From Rhodococcus sp. 14-1411-2a (lineage in GTDB: Bacteria; Actinomycetota; Actinomycetes; Mycobacteriales; Mycobacteriaceae), in the NCBI RefSeq assembly GCF_002259485.1, contig NZ_NPGA01000015.1:186001-250000 (forward strand): a stretch of 64,000 bases of DNA, written 5' to 3'. Position 1 is the first letter of the stretch; every line of letters starts with the position of its first letter. The notes under the pieces were generated by a model, which saw only the letters and a list, made by a program, of their open reading frames with translations, made no database searches and was not told where the DNA came from. The position numbers were made by a program, and so were the translations under genes. This document shows positions 43,876-52,807 of this stretch, one piece after another.

Positions 43876-45393
43876 TCAGTCTTCGACGATCAGCGACGGA
43901 GTATCACGGCGGAGAATGTTGCCCTTGAAGAATTCCGGCTTGCGCAGTGCAACCACTGCCATGACGACCATGCCGAGCACGATGATGCCGACGCCGATGA
44001 GGAACACCATGCCGATGCCGAACAGTGATGAGCCACTGCCGAATTCGGGGTCCCAAGCGTCGACCGAGGTCTGCACGAACACCACTGCCATGCCGACGCC
44101 ACCGAGCAGCGGAGCCAAGAACTTGAAGAACACGTTGCGGGTGCTGGTGAACAGCTCTTCGCGGAAGTACCAGACACAGGCGAATGCGGTGATGCCGTAG
44201 TAGAAGCAGATCATCAGTCCGAGCGCGGCGATGGTGTCGGTGAGAACGTTGTCGCTCACCACCCGCATCACGGCGTAGAAGCCTGCGGACGCTCCGCCTG
44301 CCACCAGCGTCGCGAAGCCCGGGGTGCTGAATCTCGGTGTGATGGAGGCGAATCGCTTCGGTAGGGCCTGGTAGTGGCCCATCGCCAGCAACGTGCGGGC
44401 CGGCGAGATGAACGTGGCCTGCAGCGAGCTGGCGGAGCTGCTCAACACGGCCAGGGACAGCAGGATCGCGAACGGACCCATCACCGGCCCCGCGAGGGCG
44501 GCGAACACGTTGTCGGTGGTGTCGGGATTCTGCAGTCCGTTTCCGGTGTCACCTGTGCCGGCGAAGAGCAGGGTTGCCACTGCGGTGAGCAAGTACAGAA
44601 CGATGATGAAGAACACCGTGACCAGCGCAGCGCGTCCGGGAATCTTTGCGCTGCCGGAGGTTTCCTCGTTGACGGTCAGGCAGACGTCCCAACCCCAGTA
44701 CATGAAGATCGACAGTGACAGGCCGGCAGTGAACGCGGAGAAGCTCGGGATTCCGAACGGGTCGAACCAGTCCAGGCTGAACGAGATGTCCTCGGCCCCG
44801 TCGCCTGCACCGACCTTGACGAACGCGGCCACGATGAACCACGCCATGACCAAAAGCTGGAAGCCGAGCATCGTGTACTGGACACGCTTGGTCTCCTGCA
44901 TGCCGCGATAGCAGAGCCACGCTGCCAATGCCATGAACACCAGGCACGTGACGATGTTGACGAGCTTGTTGCCGGTCAGGTCGGCCAGTGAGTCGTTGCT
45001 GGTGACCTGGGCGAGAAAGAGATAGAAGAAGTCGACGGCCACTCCCGCCAGGTTCGAGAGCACGATGATGGTGGCCGCGATCAGGCCCCATCCGCCCATC
45101 CAGCCGACGTACGGGCCGAAGGCCTTCGACGCCCACGTGAACGACGTGCCGCTGTCGGGCTCGGCCGCGTTGAGCTCTCGATAACCCAACGCCACCAACA
45201 ACATCGGAATGAAGCCGACGATGAAGATCGCGGGCAGATGGACCCCGACCTCGGTGACCGTCGGCCCGAGCGAGGCGGTGAGCGCGTACGCGGGTGCAAT
45301 GGTCGAGATGCCCAGGACCACACTTGCGAGCAACCCGAGCTGGCCGGCGGACAGGCCCTTGGACTCGACGTCCACTACCTTGTGCTCATTCAT
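43876..45393 (-). CDS. APC-family amino acid/polyamine permease
   Basis: 505 residues, about 12 helices, with the APC motif LGLLASVVLGISTIAPAYALTASLGP, FTWASKAFGPYVGWMGGWG and a conserved EETSGSAKIPGRAA loop. Placement after amine oxidase, aminobutyraldehyde dehydrogenase and Usp genes makes a polyamine or GABA substrate likely. ATG 45393 overlaps the usp gene by 8 bases; the earlier ATG at 45414 is less likely. It is the last gene of the four-gene operon. Confidence 0.88.
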   Translation of the reverse strand: MNEHKVVDVESKGLSAGQLGLLASVVLGISTIAPAYALTASLGPTVTEVGVHLPAIFIVGFIPMLLVALGYRELNAAEPDSGTSFTWASKAFGPYVGWMGGWGLIAATIIVLSNLAGVAVDFFYLFLAQVTSNDSLADLTGNKLVNIVTCLVFMALAAWLCYRGMQETKRVQYTMLGFQLLVMAWFIVAAFVKVGAGDGAEDISFSLDWFDPFGIPSFSAFTAGLSLSIFMYWGWDVCLTVNEETSGSAKIPGRAALVTVFFIIVLYLLTAVATLLFAGTGDTGNGLQNPDTTDNVFAALAGPVMGPFAILLSLAVLSSSASSLQATFISPARTLLAMGHYQALPKRFASITPRFSTPGFATLVAGGASAGFYAVMRVVSDNVLTDTIAALGLMICFYYGITAFACVWYFREELFTSTRNVFFKFLAPLLGGVGMAVVFVQTSVDAWDPEFGSGSSLFGIGMVFLIGVGIIVLGMVVMAVVALRKPEFFKGNILRRDTPSLIVED

Positions 45394-46240
45394 CGCCGGC
45401 CTCTCTCGGAACAACGATCATCGGAACGGGAACGACCCGGAGCATCTTGGCGGCAACCGATCCCAGGAAGAGACGGTGAGGCTGGGCGAGTCGAGACGAC
45501 CCCACCATCAATACGTCGCCGTCGTGCCAGTCGAGCGAAGAAGCGGCCTTCTCGATGCCGGAGCCCTCCGCCACCTTCAACTGCACGTCCGATCCCGCGG
45601 GCAATTCCGCTCGCACGGTGCGCAGCACTTCCTCGGCCTTGGCAAGACCGCCCTGTCCCTGCGCCGATTGCTCGTCCGCGGAAACGAGGGAGAGCAGGCG
45701 CAACGGCAACTCTGCGGTGACGGACAGGTCGGTGGCTGCCTCGATGAGCTCCGCTGCCCCCGGACGATTTCCGATGGCGCAGGTGATCTCTCGAATGCGT
45801 TGCGGCGGAGAATGTCGATACCCCCGCGGAGCCAGCGCGAGCGGCACATGCGCCACGTGCAGCAGATCGCTGGTGACGGTGCCGATCGAATGGCGTCCGA
45901 GCAGACCGTCACCGGCCGCACCGACCACGATCATGTACGCGTCGAACTCTCGGACGGCGTCGAGCAGGCCCTGAGCGAAGGACTCGTCGAACAACAGGTG
46001 CGCGCGTGCCTGTACGTCTTCGGGTACGAGGGTGAGTGCCTCGTCGAGCCAGCCGGTGGCCCGATCGATCAGGATGTCGTCGTATCCGGCCTCGACCGGC
46101 GCTTTGGACGGCACCGGACGCTCCTGCGGCAGCACCAGACAGATGTCCAGCGACGCCTGCAGCGAACGCGCAAGCGTTGCCCCCAGGGCGATTCCGTCAG
46201 CGCCACTCGGTGTTGCCTGGTACCCCACGATCAGACGCAT
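45386..46240 (-). CDS. Universal stress protein with two Usp domains
   Basis: 284 residues in two Usp folds (about 1-140 and 147-284). The ATP-binding pattern G-x2-G-x9-G-S/T is visible in both: VGAAGDGLLGRHSIGTV and VGSSRLAQPHRLFLGSV. It lies between the amine oxidase and permease genes, overlapping the latter by 8 bases. Usp proteins paired with APC permeases are common in actinobacteria and may tune transport to energy state. Confidence 0.88.
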   Translation of the reverse strand: MRLIVGYQATPSGADGIALGATLARSLQASLDICLVLPQERPVPSKAPVEAGYDDILIDRATGWLDEALTLVPEDVQARAHLLFDESFAQGLLDAVREFDAYMIVVGAAGDGLLGRHSIGTVTSDLLHVAHVPLALAPRGYRHSPPQRIREITCAIGNRPGAAELIEAATDLSVTAELPLRLLSLVSADEQSAQGQGGLAKAEEVLRTVRAELPAGSDVQLKVAEGSGIEKAASSLDWHDGDVLMVGSSRLAQPHRLFLGSVAAKMLRVVPVPMIVVPREAGDE

Positions 46241-46268
46241 GGGCGGACCTTCCCTGAGATTGGGCGAG

Positions 46269-48206
46269 CTAATGGCAGGTGCTACCGGGATCGGTGTGGC
46301 ACGACTTCGGTTCCGACGGTGCGACGTCGAGCGAGGGATTGCGATCGAAGAACCCGAACGGCTTGAGCCAGAACGAGACCGTGTCCGCGGGCATCACCGG
46401 CCAGTCCTCCGGCCGAGTGATGTGGTGGATGCCGAAGGTGTACCAGACGACGACATCGGTGTTCTCGATGCTGCGATCCTTCTCGGTCCACTCCGGGAGC
46501 CCGCGGTCGACGCCGCTCTGGTTGACGAACTCGCCGCTGGGCCAACGTTCGTCGGGAGAATTGGGTGTGACCCAGACGGTGTGGCCGATCACCTGGGCAC
46601 GCTGGAAGATCGGCGATGCGGGATCGAACATCGACGGGATCGCCGCTCCCGGAACCAACTTGTAGGCGGGCCGAGTGCCGAGGCCGTTGGTGACGTTGTC
46701 GTTGACGACCTTCCACGCCTTCTGGGTGTTCCAGTCGTAATCCTGCTTGCCCTCGGACTCGGTGGTCAGGGGAGTGTTGACCTGAGTCAGTGCGAGACCG
46801 TAAGGATTGTCCGGACCCATCGGAACGCGTTGCGTCTCACTGGCATAGACGGTGTTCTCGGTGCCGTCGATGTCCAGATCGAGTCGGGCCACCAGGAAGT
46901 GCTGGTGGTAGGGCGCGTAGGTCCGGTTGTCGACCAGCGTTCCCGACGGGTGCGTGCCGCCCTCGTCGAAGTGGGTGACCACCATGATGCCCGTCGCGCG
47001 AACCTCGCACTCAATGTTGCCGTCCTGATAGAACCGCCAGTAGACGAGGTACTCGTAATTCGCCACGGTGGCATGGAAGCTGACCGTGAGCCGACGCATC
47101 CGCCGCACCTCGGCTCCGGCGTCGTGATCGACGTGCTTCCACAGCACGGCGTTGTCTTCCTCGTGGATGCAGATCGCGTTGGTGATCGTGTACGGCTCAC
47201 CCTTGCTGTTGTGCAGTACAGCGTCGAGATAGCGGATCTCGCCGAGGCAGTCGCAGCCCAGCTCGAGCGAGGTGGTCATGAAACCGAGACCCCACTCGCC
47301 GATGTCGAACGCGGTGCGGCGGTAGTGGTCCTCGGTGTGATCGCGATAGGGAACGACCATCTCCGCGAACGACATTCGATTGGCGACGGACCGCACGTTC
47401 CCGTTGTCGTTGTAGCTGACGGCGTGCAGTGTCATGCCCTCGCGATAGTTGAAGCCGACCCGCAGCGACCAGTTCTGCCACGTCAACTGGTTGCCGTCGA
47501 GCTCGAACGAGGGCCCGTCGGACTGAGTGATCTCGAGGCGCTTCAAGGGCGGGCGTGTACTCGCGTTTCTGATTCGCTCCGGGATATGGCGAGGGACGTA
47601 CTCGCCCATGATCTCCGGACGCTCGACGCGATACGTGTCCTCGATCTCGAGCAATTCCATCGTGTTCACGTCGATCACGCAGTGGAATCCGCCCACCGGT
47701 CCGGCGTAGGGATTGGCACCCTCGGCAGCCTTGACCCACGTGTCGGACCAGCCGAGGCGTCGACCCTTGTACTTCTCGGGCGTCACCGCCTCGCCGTAGG
47801 TCCAGGTGTCCATGAACACCAGATCCAGATCGGTGATACCGCGATCGGCAAGGGCGGCAATCACATCGGGGTGGGCGCGGAGGGCCGCGTCGGCCTCCTC
47901 CCACTCGTCGACGGTGAAGTTGGGCTGCACATCCGGGATGTGCGTCCACGATTCGGTGGTGCGATCGTCCAACGACACGACGGCCTTGAAGGTCGTGTTC
48001 TCGGTGCGGTTCAACACCACCGAGACAGCTCGACGCGCAGGCACTGTTCCGTCTGCGTCGAACGCGGCGATCTCGGACTTCGCGGGTTCGATCATCTCGA
48101 TCGAGGCGTAACGCCAACCGTCGCCGACGCCGTGATCGCGGCCGAGAACCTCGGCCACGGTGGTGAATTCGTCGCTGGACAGGGGGTTGAGGGGATGAAA
48201 GGTCAT
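46269..48206 (-). CDS. Copper-containing primary amine oxidase
   Basis: It oxidises primary amines to aldehydes with release of H2O2 and ammonia. In the 645-residue protein the TPQ-forming Tyr384 is in VANYEYLVYW and the catalytic base is Asp301 (AFDIGEWGLG). Copper-binding His residues are in YHQHFL and a later FGIHHITRPEDWP. There is no signal peptide, so it is probably cytoplasmic, as in Arthrobacter-type enzymes. ATG 48206 overlaps the dehydrogenase stop (ATGA). With aguAB and PatD it would turn putrescine into 4-aminobutyraldehyde, but tyramine or phenethylamine are also possible substrates. Confidence 0.93.
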   Translation of the reverse strand: MTFHPLNPLSSDEFTTVAEVLGRDHGVGDGWRYASIEMIEPAKSEIAAFDADGTVPARRAVSVVLNRTENTTFKAVVSLDDRTTESWTHIPDVQPNFTVDEWEEADAALRAHPDVIAALADRGITDLDLVFMDTWTYGEAVTPEKYKGRRLGWSDTWVKAAEGANPYAGPVGGFHCVIDVNTMELLEIEDTYRVERPEIMGEYVPRHIPERIRNASTRPPLKRLEITQSDGPSFELDGNQLTWQNWSLRVGFNYREGMTLHAVSYNDNGNVRSVANRMSFAEMVVPYRDHTEDHYRRTAFDIGEWGLGFMTTSLELGCDCLGEIRYLDAVLHNSKGEPYTITNAICIHEEDNAVLWKHVDHDAGAEVRRMRRLTVSFHATVANYEYLVYWRFYQDGNIECEVRATGIMVVTHFDEGGTHPSGTLVDNRTYAPYHQHFLVARLDLDIDGTENTVYASETQRVPMGPDNPYGLALTQVNTPLTTESEGKQDYDWNTQKAWKVVNDNVTNGLGTRPAYKLVPGAAIPSMFDPASPIFQRAQVIGHTVWVTPNSPDERWPSGEFVNQSGVDRGLPEWTEKDRSIENTDVVVWYTFGIHHITRPEDWPVMPADTVSFWLKPFGFFDRNPSLDVAPSEPKSCHTDPGSTCH

Positions 48207-49642
48207 CGAAGAGTCTCCGTCGAGCTCATGACGTGCTTGATGCGGGTGTAGTCCTCGACGCCGTACGCCGAGAGGTCCTTGCCGTAACCGGAGTACTTGA
48301 ATCCTCCGTGCGGCATCTCCGCCACCAGTGGAATGTGACAGTTGACCCAGACGGCACCGAAGTCCAGCGCTGCCGAGATACGCAGTGTGCGTCCGTGATC
48401 GGAGGTCCAGACGCTCGACGCGAGACCGAAGTCGACGTCGTTGGCCAGTGCGATCGCCTCCGCCTCGTCGGTGAACTTCTGCACCGTGAGCACCGGGCCG
48501 AATGTCTCTTCCTGCACGATGGGGTCGGACTGCTGCACGCCGGTGATGATGGTGGGCTCGAAGAAGAATCCCTTGTCGCCGATGCGCTTGCCGCCGGTGA
48601 CGACGGTGGCATGAGCGCCGATGCCGTCGACCTTTGCGCTCACCTGACCGAAGTGGTTGACGTTGTTCAGTGGGCCGAGGAAGGTGTCGGGGTCGTCGGG
48701 CAGGCCCACCTTCAGCGTCTTCGCCTTGGCGACAAGGGCATCGACGAGTGCGTCGTGTACCGACTCGTGCACCAGTACGCGGGTGACGGCGGTACAATCC
48801 TGGCCCGCGTTGAAGAACGCGGCCTCGGCAATTCCGTCCGCGGCCTTGCTGATGTCGACATCGTCGAACACGATTGCCGGTGCCTTACCACCCAATTCGA
48901 GGTGGGCCCGCTTGAGCTGCTTGGCGGCGGCCACGGCCACCGCGATGCCGGCGCGGACAGATCCGGTGATCGAGACCAGTCCTGGAGTCTTGTGTTCGAC
49001 GATCGCGGCTCCGGTGCCGCCGTTGCCGAGAACGACATTGAACACCCCGTCCGGAACAATGCCCTTGGACAGCTTCGCCAGTACCAACGTGCTCTCGGGG
49101 GTGGTGTCACTTGGCTTGAGCACGATGGTGTTTCCGGCGGCCAGCGCTGGACCGATCTTCCAGATCGCCATCATGAACGGGTAGTTCCACGGCGTCACCT
49201 GGCCGACGACACCGATCGGTTCGCGTCGAACATAGGAGGTGAAGCCGTCCATGTACTCGCCCGCCGACTTGCCCTCGAGCATCCGGGCCGCGCCTGCGAA
49301 GAATCGAATCTGATCGGCACCGACGGTGACTTCCTCGGCGGCGATGGTGGCCTTGGGCTGGCCGGTGTTGCGGCTCTGCGCCTCGACGATCTCGTCGCTG
49401 TGCGCTTCGATGGCGTCGGCCAGCTTCAGCAGCACCTTCTGCCGTTCGCCCGGCGTCGTCTTGCCCCAGGTCCCGAACGCGCTGGCAGCGGCCGACATCG
49501 CGGCCTCCACATCGGCGGCGTCGGACACGGGGGAGTGGGCGACAACCGACTCGTCCACCGGATTCACCACATCGAGCATCTCGGTGCCCGAGGGCGTCAC
49601 GAACGCCCCGTCGATGTAGTTCTGCAGGACAGGCACCGTCAT
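48203..49642 (-). CDS. patD: Aldehyde dehydrogenase, probable 4-aminobutyraldehyde dehydrogenase
   Basis: 479 residues. TPWNYPFMMAIWKIGPALAAG, the general base Glu249 (LELGGKAP) and catalytic Cys283 (NAGQDCTAVTRV) are intact; NAGQDCTA is typical of PatD-type rather than GabD or betaine enzymes. It would oxidise 4-aminobutyraldehyde from the coupled amine oxidase to GABA. ATG 49642 is preferred, preceded by AGGGGT; the longer frame adds 28 residues not seen in the family. A TetR gene lies 98 bases upstream on the same strand. Confidence 0.88.
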   Translation of the reverse strand: MTVPVLQNYIDGAFVTPSGTEMLDVVNPVDESVVAHSPVSDAADVEAAMSAAASAFGTWGKTTPGERQKVLLKLADAIEAHSDEIVEAQSRNTGQPKATIAAEEVTVGADQIRFFAGAARMLEGKSAGEYMDGFTSYVRREPIGVVGQVTPWNYPFMMAIWKIGPALAAGNTIVLKPSDTTPESTLVLAKLSKGIVPDGVFNVVLGNGGTGAAIVEHKTPGLVSITGSVRAGIAVAVAAAKQLKRAHLELGGKAPAIVFDDVDISKAADGIAEAAFFNAGQDCTAVTRVLVHESVHDALVDALVAKAKTLKVGLPDDPDTFLGPLNNVNHFGQVSAKVDGIGAHATVVTGGKRIGDKGFFFEPTIITGVQQSDPIVQEETFGPVLTVQKFTDEAEAIALANDVDFGLASSVWTSDHGRTLRISAALDFGAVWVNCHIPLVAEMPHGGFKYSGYGKDLSAYGVEDYTRIKHVMSSTETLR

Positions 49643-49740
49643 CACTGAAACCCCTAGCGTCGACTGTTTCGGTTCTGCAAAGCCTGCACCTACGGACGAG
49701 ACTTCGCCACCCGACAAGATGTCCAATACTTCCCTTCGAA

Positions 49741-50403
49741 TCAGGACGAGATGTCGGTCTGTCTCGCCAGAGCTCTGACGCCCGCGATGAAGGTATCGAG
49801 ACCGAGTTTCTCGAACGCCGCTCTAGCCGTGGCATCGCCCAGATGCGGGGCGGCAGCGAGGATGTTCGGGAACTCGTCCGGATCGAGTGATTCCATCGTC
49901 GACGCCACCTCGTGCTCGACGTGTGCCCGACGCTCCGGCTCGACCTCGACGCCGGTGAACAACGGTTCCGTGATCAGAGAAATGGCGACCCGAACACCCT
50001 GGCGAGCGAGCTGGGTGGCGTCGGGAACGGAGAAACCGGCCTCCCGCAGGAGTTTCAGGCTCAGTTCCATCGCCGCTCTGCTATTGGGAGCGAACAGCAT
50101 TCGGGGTACCACGATGGTCGCGGCTCCCGGGTGTGCGCGTAGGGCGCGCATGAAGTCCTCGTGCACGGTTCGCAGTTGGTCCCACCACGCAGCGGTGGGA
50201 TCCGCGGTGATCTCGATGTCCTGGCAGACGCGGTCGCCCATGGCGTCCAGTAGCTCGTCCTTGTTCTCGACGTGCCAGTAGATCGCCATGGGGGACACGC
50301 CCAGTTCGGTGGCGATCTTGCGGATGGTGAGCGAGTCCAATCCGCGGCGGTACGCGACGTCCAGCGCGGCGTCGACGACGGCAATCCTGGTCAGGCGGGG
50401 CAT
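49741..50403 (-). CDS. TetR-family regulator (TetR_C-type) near the amine-oxidase operon
   Basis: 220 residues with HTH TIRKIATELGVSPMAIYWHVENKDELLDAMG (about 26-56), the TetR/TetR_C style. ATG 50403 is chosen because the upstream extension of the frame runs through the shared promoter with mqo. It lies upstream of patD on the same strand and divergent from mqo, so it may control either. Palindromes TACAGCTGTA (50415-50424) and GTAC-TTA-GTAC (50447-50457) lie in the 70-bp gap to mqo. Confidence 0.85.
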   Translation of the reverse strand: MPRLTRIAVVDAALDVAYRRGLDSLTIRKIATELGVSPMAIYWHVENKDELLDAMGDRVCQDIEITADPTAAWWDQLRTVHEDFMRALRAHPGAATIVVPRMLFAPNSRAAMELSLKLLREAGFSVPDATQLARQGVRVAISLITEPLFTGVEVEPERRAHVEHEVASTMESLDPDEFPNILAAAPHLGDATARAAFEKLGLDTFIAGVRALARQTDISS

Positions 50404-50414
50404 CGGCAGAACTA

Positions 50415-50460
50415 TACAGCTGTACGAGTTGGTGCTAACGTGACTTGTACTTAGTACGAG
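50415..50460. promoter_or_regulatory. Two palindromes between the TetR gene and mqo
   Basis: TACAGCTGTA at 50415-50424 is a perfect 10-bp palindrome. CTTGTAC-TTA-GTACGAG at 50444-50460 is an inverted repeat with one mismatch. TGTACGAG and AGTACGAG repeat between them. They suit a TetR-type operator shared by the divergent genes. Confidence 0.5.
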
Positions 50461-50473
50461 AAAGGGGCTGGAG

Positions 50474-51796
50474 ATGGACGACGTCATCCTCGTCGGCGGC
50501 GGAATCATGAGCGCGACTTTGGGAACGCTGCTGCAAAGACTGGAACCGAGTTGGTCCATCCGAGTACTCGAGCGATTGCCTCGCGTGGCAGCCGAAGCAT
50601 CCGACGGATGGAACAACGCCGGCACCGGTCATGCAGGTCTGTGCGAGACCAACTACACGACACTGCGATCCGACGGGTCGGTCGACATCGATCGAGCCGT
50701 GGGGATCGCCGAGCAGTTCGCGTCCACCCGGCGCTTCTGGTCGACGCTGCCCCAGGCGGACTTCGTGCGTCCGGTGCCGCACTTGACGCTCGTACGGGGT
50801 GCCGAGAACGTCGAGTTCCTGCGCGCACGGCACAGGGCGTTGCGTGCGCATCCTCTGTTCGACGCAATGGAGTACACCGAAGACGCTGCGGTGCTTCGGC
50901 AATGGGCACCGCTGGTGGCAGAGGGCAGGACGGGGACGTGGGCGGCGACCCGAGATGCCACGGGTACCGACGTCGACTTCGGCTCCGCGACGCGGCAGCT
51001 GTTCGATGTCATGTCTGCCGCGGGCGCGAGCGTCGAGACCGGCCGTGAAGTGCGAGGATTGACGCAGGACACAGATGCATCCTGGCGACTCGATGTGCGC
51101 GGCGGTCGGCCGGTGGAGCGTGCTCGTTTCGTGTTCGTCGGAGCCGGTGGCTGGGCTCTGAAGCTGCTGCGCCGAGCCGGAATTCCCGAGGCGCGAGGCT
51201 ACGGACTGCTGCCGATCAGCGGGCAGTTCCTGCGCTGTGATCGACCCGAGCTGGTCGATAGGCACGACGCCAAGGTGTACGGCACTCCGCCCATCGGAGC
51301 TCCGCCGATGTCGGTGCCGCATCTGGACACTCGAATCGTCGACGGGAAGCGATCGGTTCTGTTCGGGCCGTATGCCGGGGCGAACCCGAAGTTTCTGAAA
51401 CACGGATCCCTGATGGACCTTCCGCGCTCGGTCAACGCGGACAACATCGGCTCGCTGCTGTCGATGGCCCGCAGCAACACTCCGTTGATCGGGTTGCTGC
51501 TCTCCGAGTTGACCGCGACGCGGAGCAGGAAGATCGCTGCGCTCCGTGAGTTTCTGCCGCGCGCCGATTCGGCGGACTGGTCCATCGCCGACGCCGGGCA
51601 GCGCGCCCAGATCGTGAAGGACGGTGCACTGCAATTCGGCACCGAAGTGGTTGCCTCGAAGGACGGTACGATCGCCGCCGTGCTCGGCGCGTCTCCAGGG
51701 GCATCCACTGCAGTGCCCATCTTGATCGAGCTGTTGACTCGGTGCTTCCCGGAACGACGGTGGGACTCCCACCTGAACGAGCTGCTCACCGGCTAG
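50474..51796 (+). CDS. mqo: Malate:quinone oxidoreductase-like flavoprotein (short)
   Basis: 440 residues, about 50 shorter than typical Mqo. The FAD motif VILVGGGIMSATLGTLL, then WNNAGTGHAGLCETNYT and DVDFGSATRQLFD, mark the family; the C-terminus ends DSHLNELLTG. The shortening seems spread over several loops, with no frameshift visible. It would oxidise malate and pass electrons to quinone in the TCA cycle. GGGGCTGGAG precedes ATG 50474. The divergent TetR gene may regulate it. Confidence 0.85.
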   Translation: MDDVILVGGGIMSATLGTLLQRLEPSWSIRVLERLPRVAAEASDGWNNAGTGHAGLCETNYTTLRSDGSVDIDRAVGIAEQFASTRRFWSTLPQADFVRPVPHLTLVRGAENVEFLRARHRALRAHPLFDAMEYTEDAAVLRQWAPLVAEGRTGTWAATRDATGTDVDFGSATRQLFDVMSAAGASVETGREVRGLTQDTDASWRLDVRGGRPVERARFVFVGAGGWALKLLRRAGIPEARGYGLLPISGQFLRCDRPELVDRHDAKVYGTPPIGAPPMSVPHLDTRIVDGKRSVLFGPYAGANPKFLKHGSLMDLPRSVNADNIGSLLSMARSNTPLIGLLLSELTATRSRKIAALREFLPRADSADWSIADAGQRAQIVKDGALQFGTEVVASKDGTIAAVLGASPGASTAVPILIELLTRCFPERRWDSHLNELLTG

Positions 51797-51799
51797 CCT

Positions 51800-52801
51800 G
51801 TGGCGGTGGCAGACACAGAGGTGGGGTACCGACAGATCGCCGACGACACCTGGGCATTCATGCGGCCGCCCGGAAGCTGGGGCCAGACGAATACCGGATT
51901 GATCGTGGGGCCGGGTTCTGCGTCGATGCTGATCGACACGATGTGGGACGTGAACTGGGCAGAACGCGTCGTTGCCGACACCGCCGAGCTGGTGGCCGAC
52001 GCGCCGATCACCGAAGTGCTCAACACCCACTCCGACGGTGATCATTGGTGGGGAAACGACACCGTCCCCGCCACGGCTCGCATCACCACCAGTGCCGCTT
52101 CACTGCACGCCATGAAGGAGGAAACACCTCCGAAAGGTGTGCACGCGTTCGCCTCTCTCGGTGCGAAGATCGGTTGGGTGCCGGGACCGGTCGGTGCAAT
52201 GGGCTCTTACATGAACCGGGTCCGCGGTGACGCCACCTTCCCCGGCGCTCTGCCGCGGCTGCCGGACCACACCTTCGAGACCACCGAGACCATCGATGTG
52301 GCAGGACGATCCGTGCACCTGCGCTACCTGGGCCCGGCGCACACCGAAGGCGACCTCATCGCACACGTACCCGACGTCGGAGTGGTGTTCGCCGGCGACC
52401 TGTTGTTCATCGACGCCACCCCGGTGCTCTGGCACGGTCCACTGCAGAACTGGATCGACGCCCTCGACCACCTCCTCGAGCTCGATGCCGCCGTCTACGT
52501 CCCGGGCCACGGACCCCTGTGCGGCACCGCCGAAATTCGCGCCCTCCGCAACTACTGGACCTGGGTGTCCGAGGCCGGGCGCAGCTGCTTCGACGCTGGA
52601 CTCGCGCCCACCGAAGCCGCCCAGAACCTGCTGAAATCAAGCGAATTCGGGCAGTATGCGCACTGGGACTCACCCGAACGACTCATCCTGAGCATGAGCA
52701 CCCTCTACCGCCTGTGGCGAGGTGAGCCGCCTGCGCCACCCACGCTGACGCGTCGAGCACGTGCGTTCGCGGACGCGGGGAGGTACTTGCGAGAGCACTA
52801 G
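51800..52801 (+). CDS. MBL-fold metallo-hydrolase
   Basis: 333 residues. The first metal motif is HSDGDH (77-82, in LNTHSDGDHWWGN), a variant in which Asp replaces the middle His of HxHxDH. Further metal ligands are in YLGPAHTEGD, FAGDLLFID and PGHGP. The GTG start at 51800 lies 3 bases after the mqo stop, so the two are co-transcribed; GTG 51806 is an alternative. Substrate is unknown; glyoxalase II-like or lactonase activity is possible. Confidence 0.82.
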   Translation: MAVADTEVGYRQIADDTWAFMRPPGSWGQTNTGLIVGPGSASMLIDTMWDVNWAERVVADTAELVADAPITEVLNTHSDGDHWWGNDTVPATARITTSAASLHAMKEETPPKGVHAFASLGAKIGWVPGPVGAMGSYMNRVRGDATFPGALPRLPDHTFETTETIDVAGRSVHLRYLGPAHTEGDLIAHVPDVGVVFAGDLLFIDATPVLWHGPLQNWIDALDHLLELDAAVYVPGHGPLCGTAEIRALRNYWTWVSEAGRSCFDAGLAPTEAAQNLLKSSEFGQYAHWDSPERLILSMSTLYRLWRGEPPAPPTLTRRARAFADAGRYLREH

Positions 52802-52807
52802 GTGTGC

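Noticed and set aside
46032..48251. 739-codon open frame antisense to the amine oxidase
   Set aside because: The length is impressive, but the product is Val/Asp/Arg-rich with no domain, and the opposite strand has the TPQ site and full amine-oxidase features.
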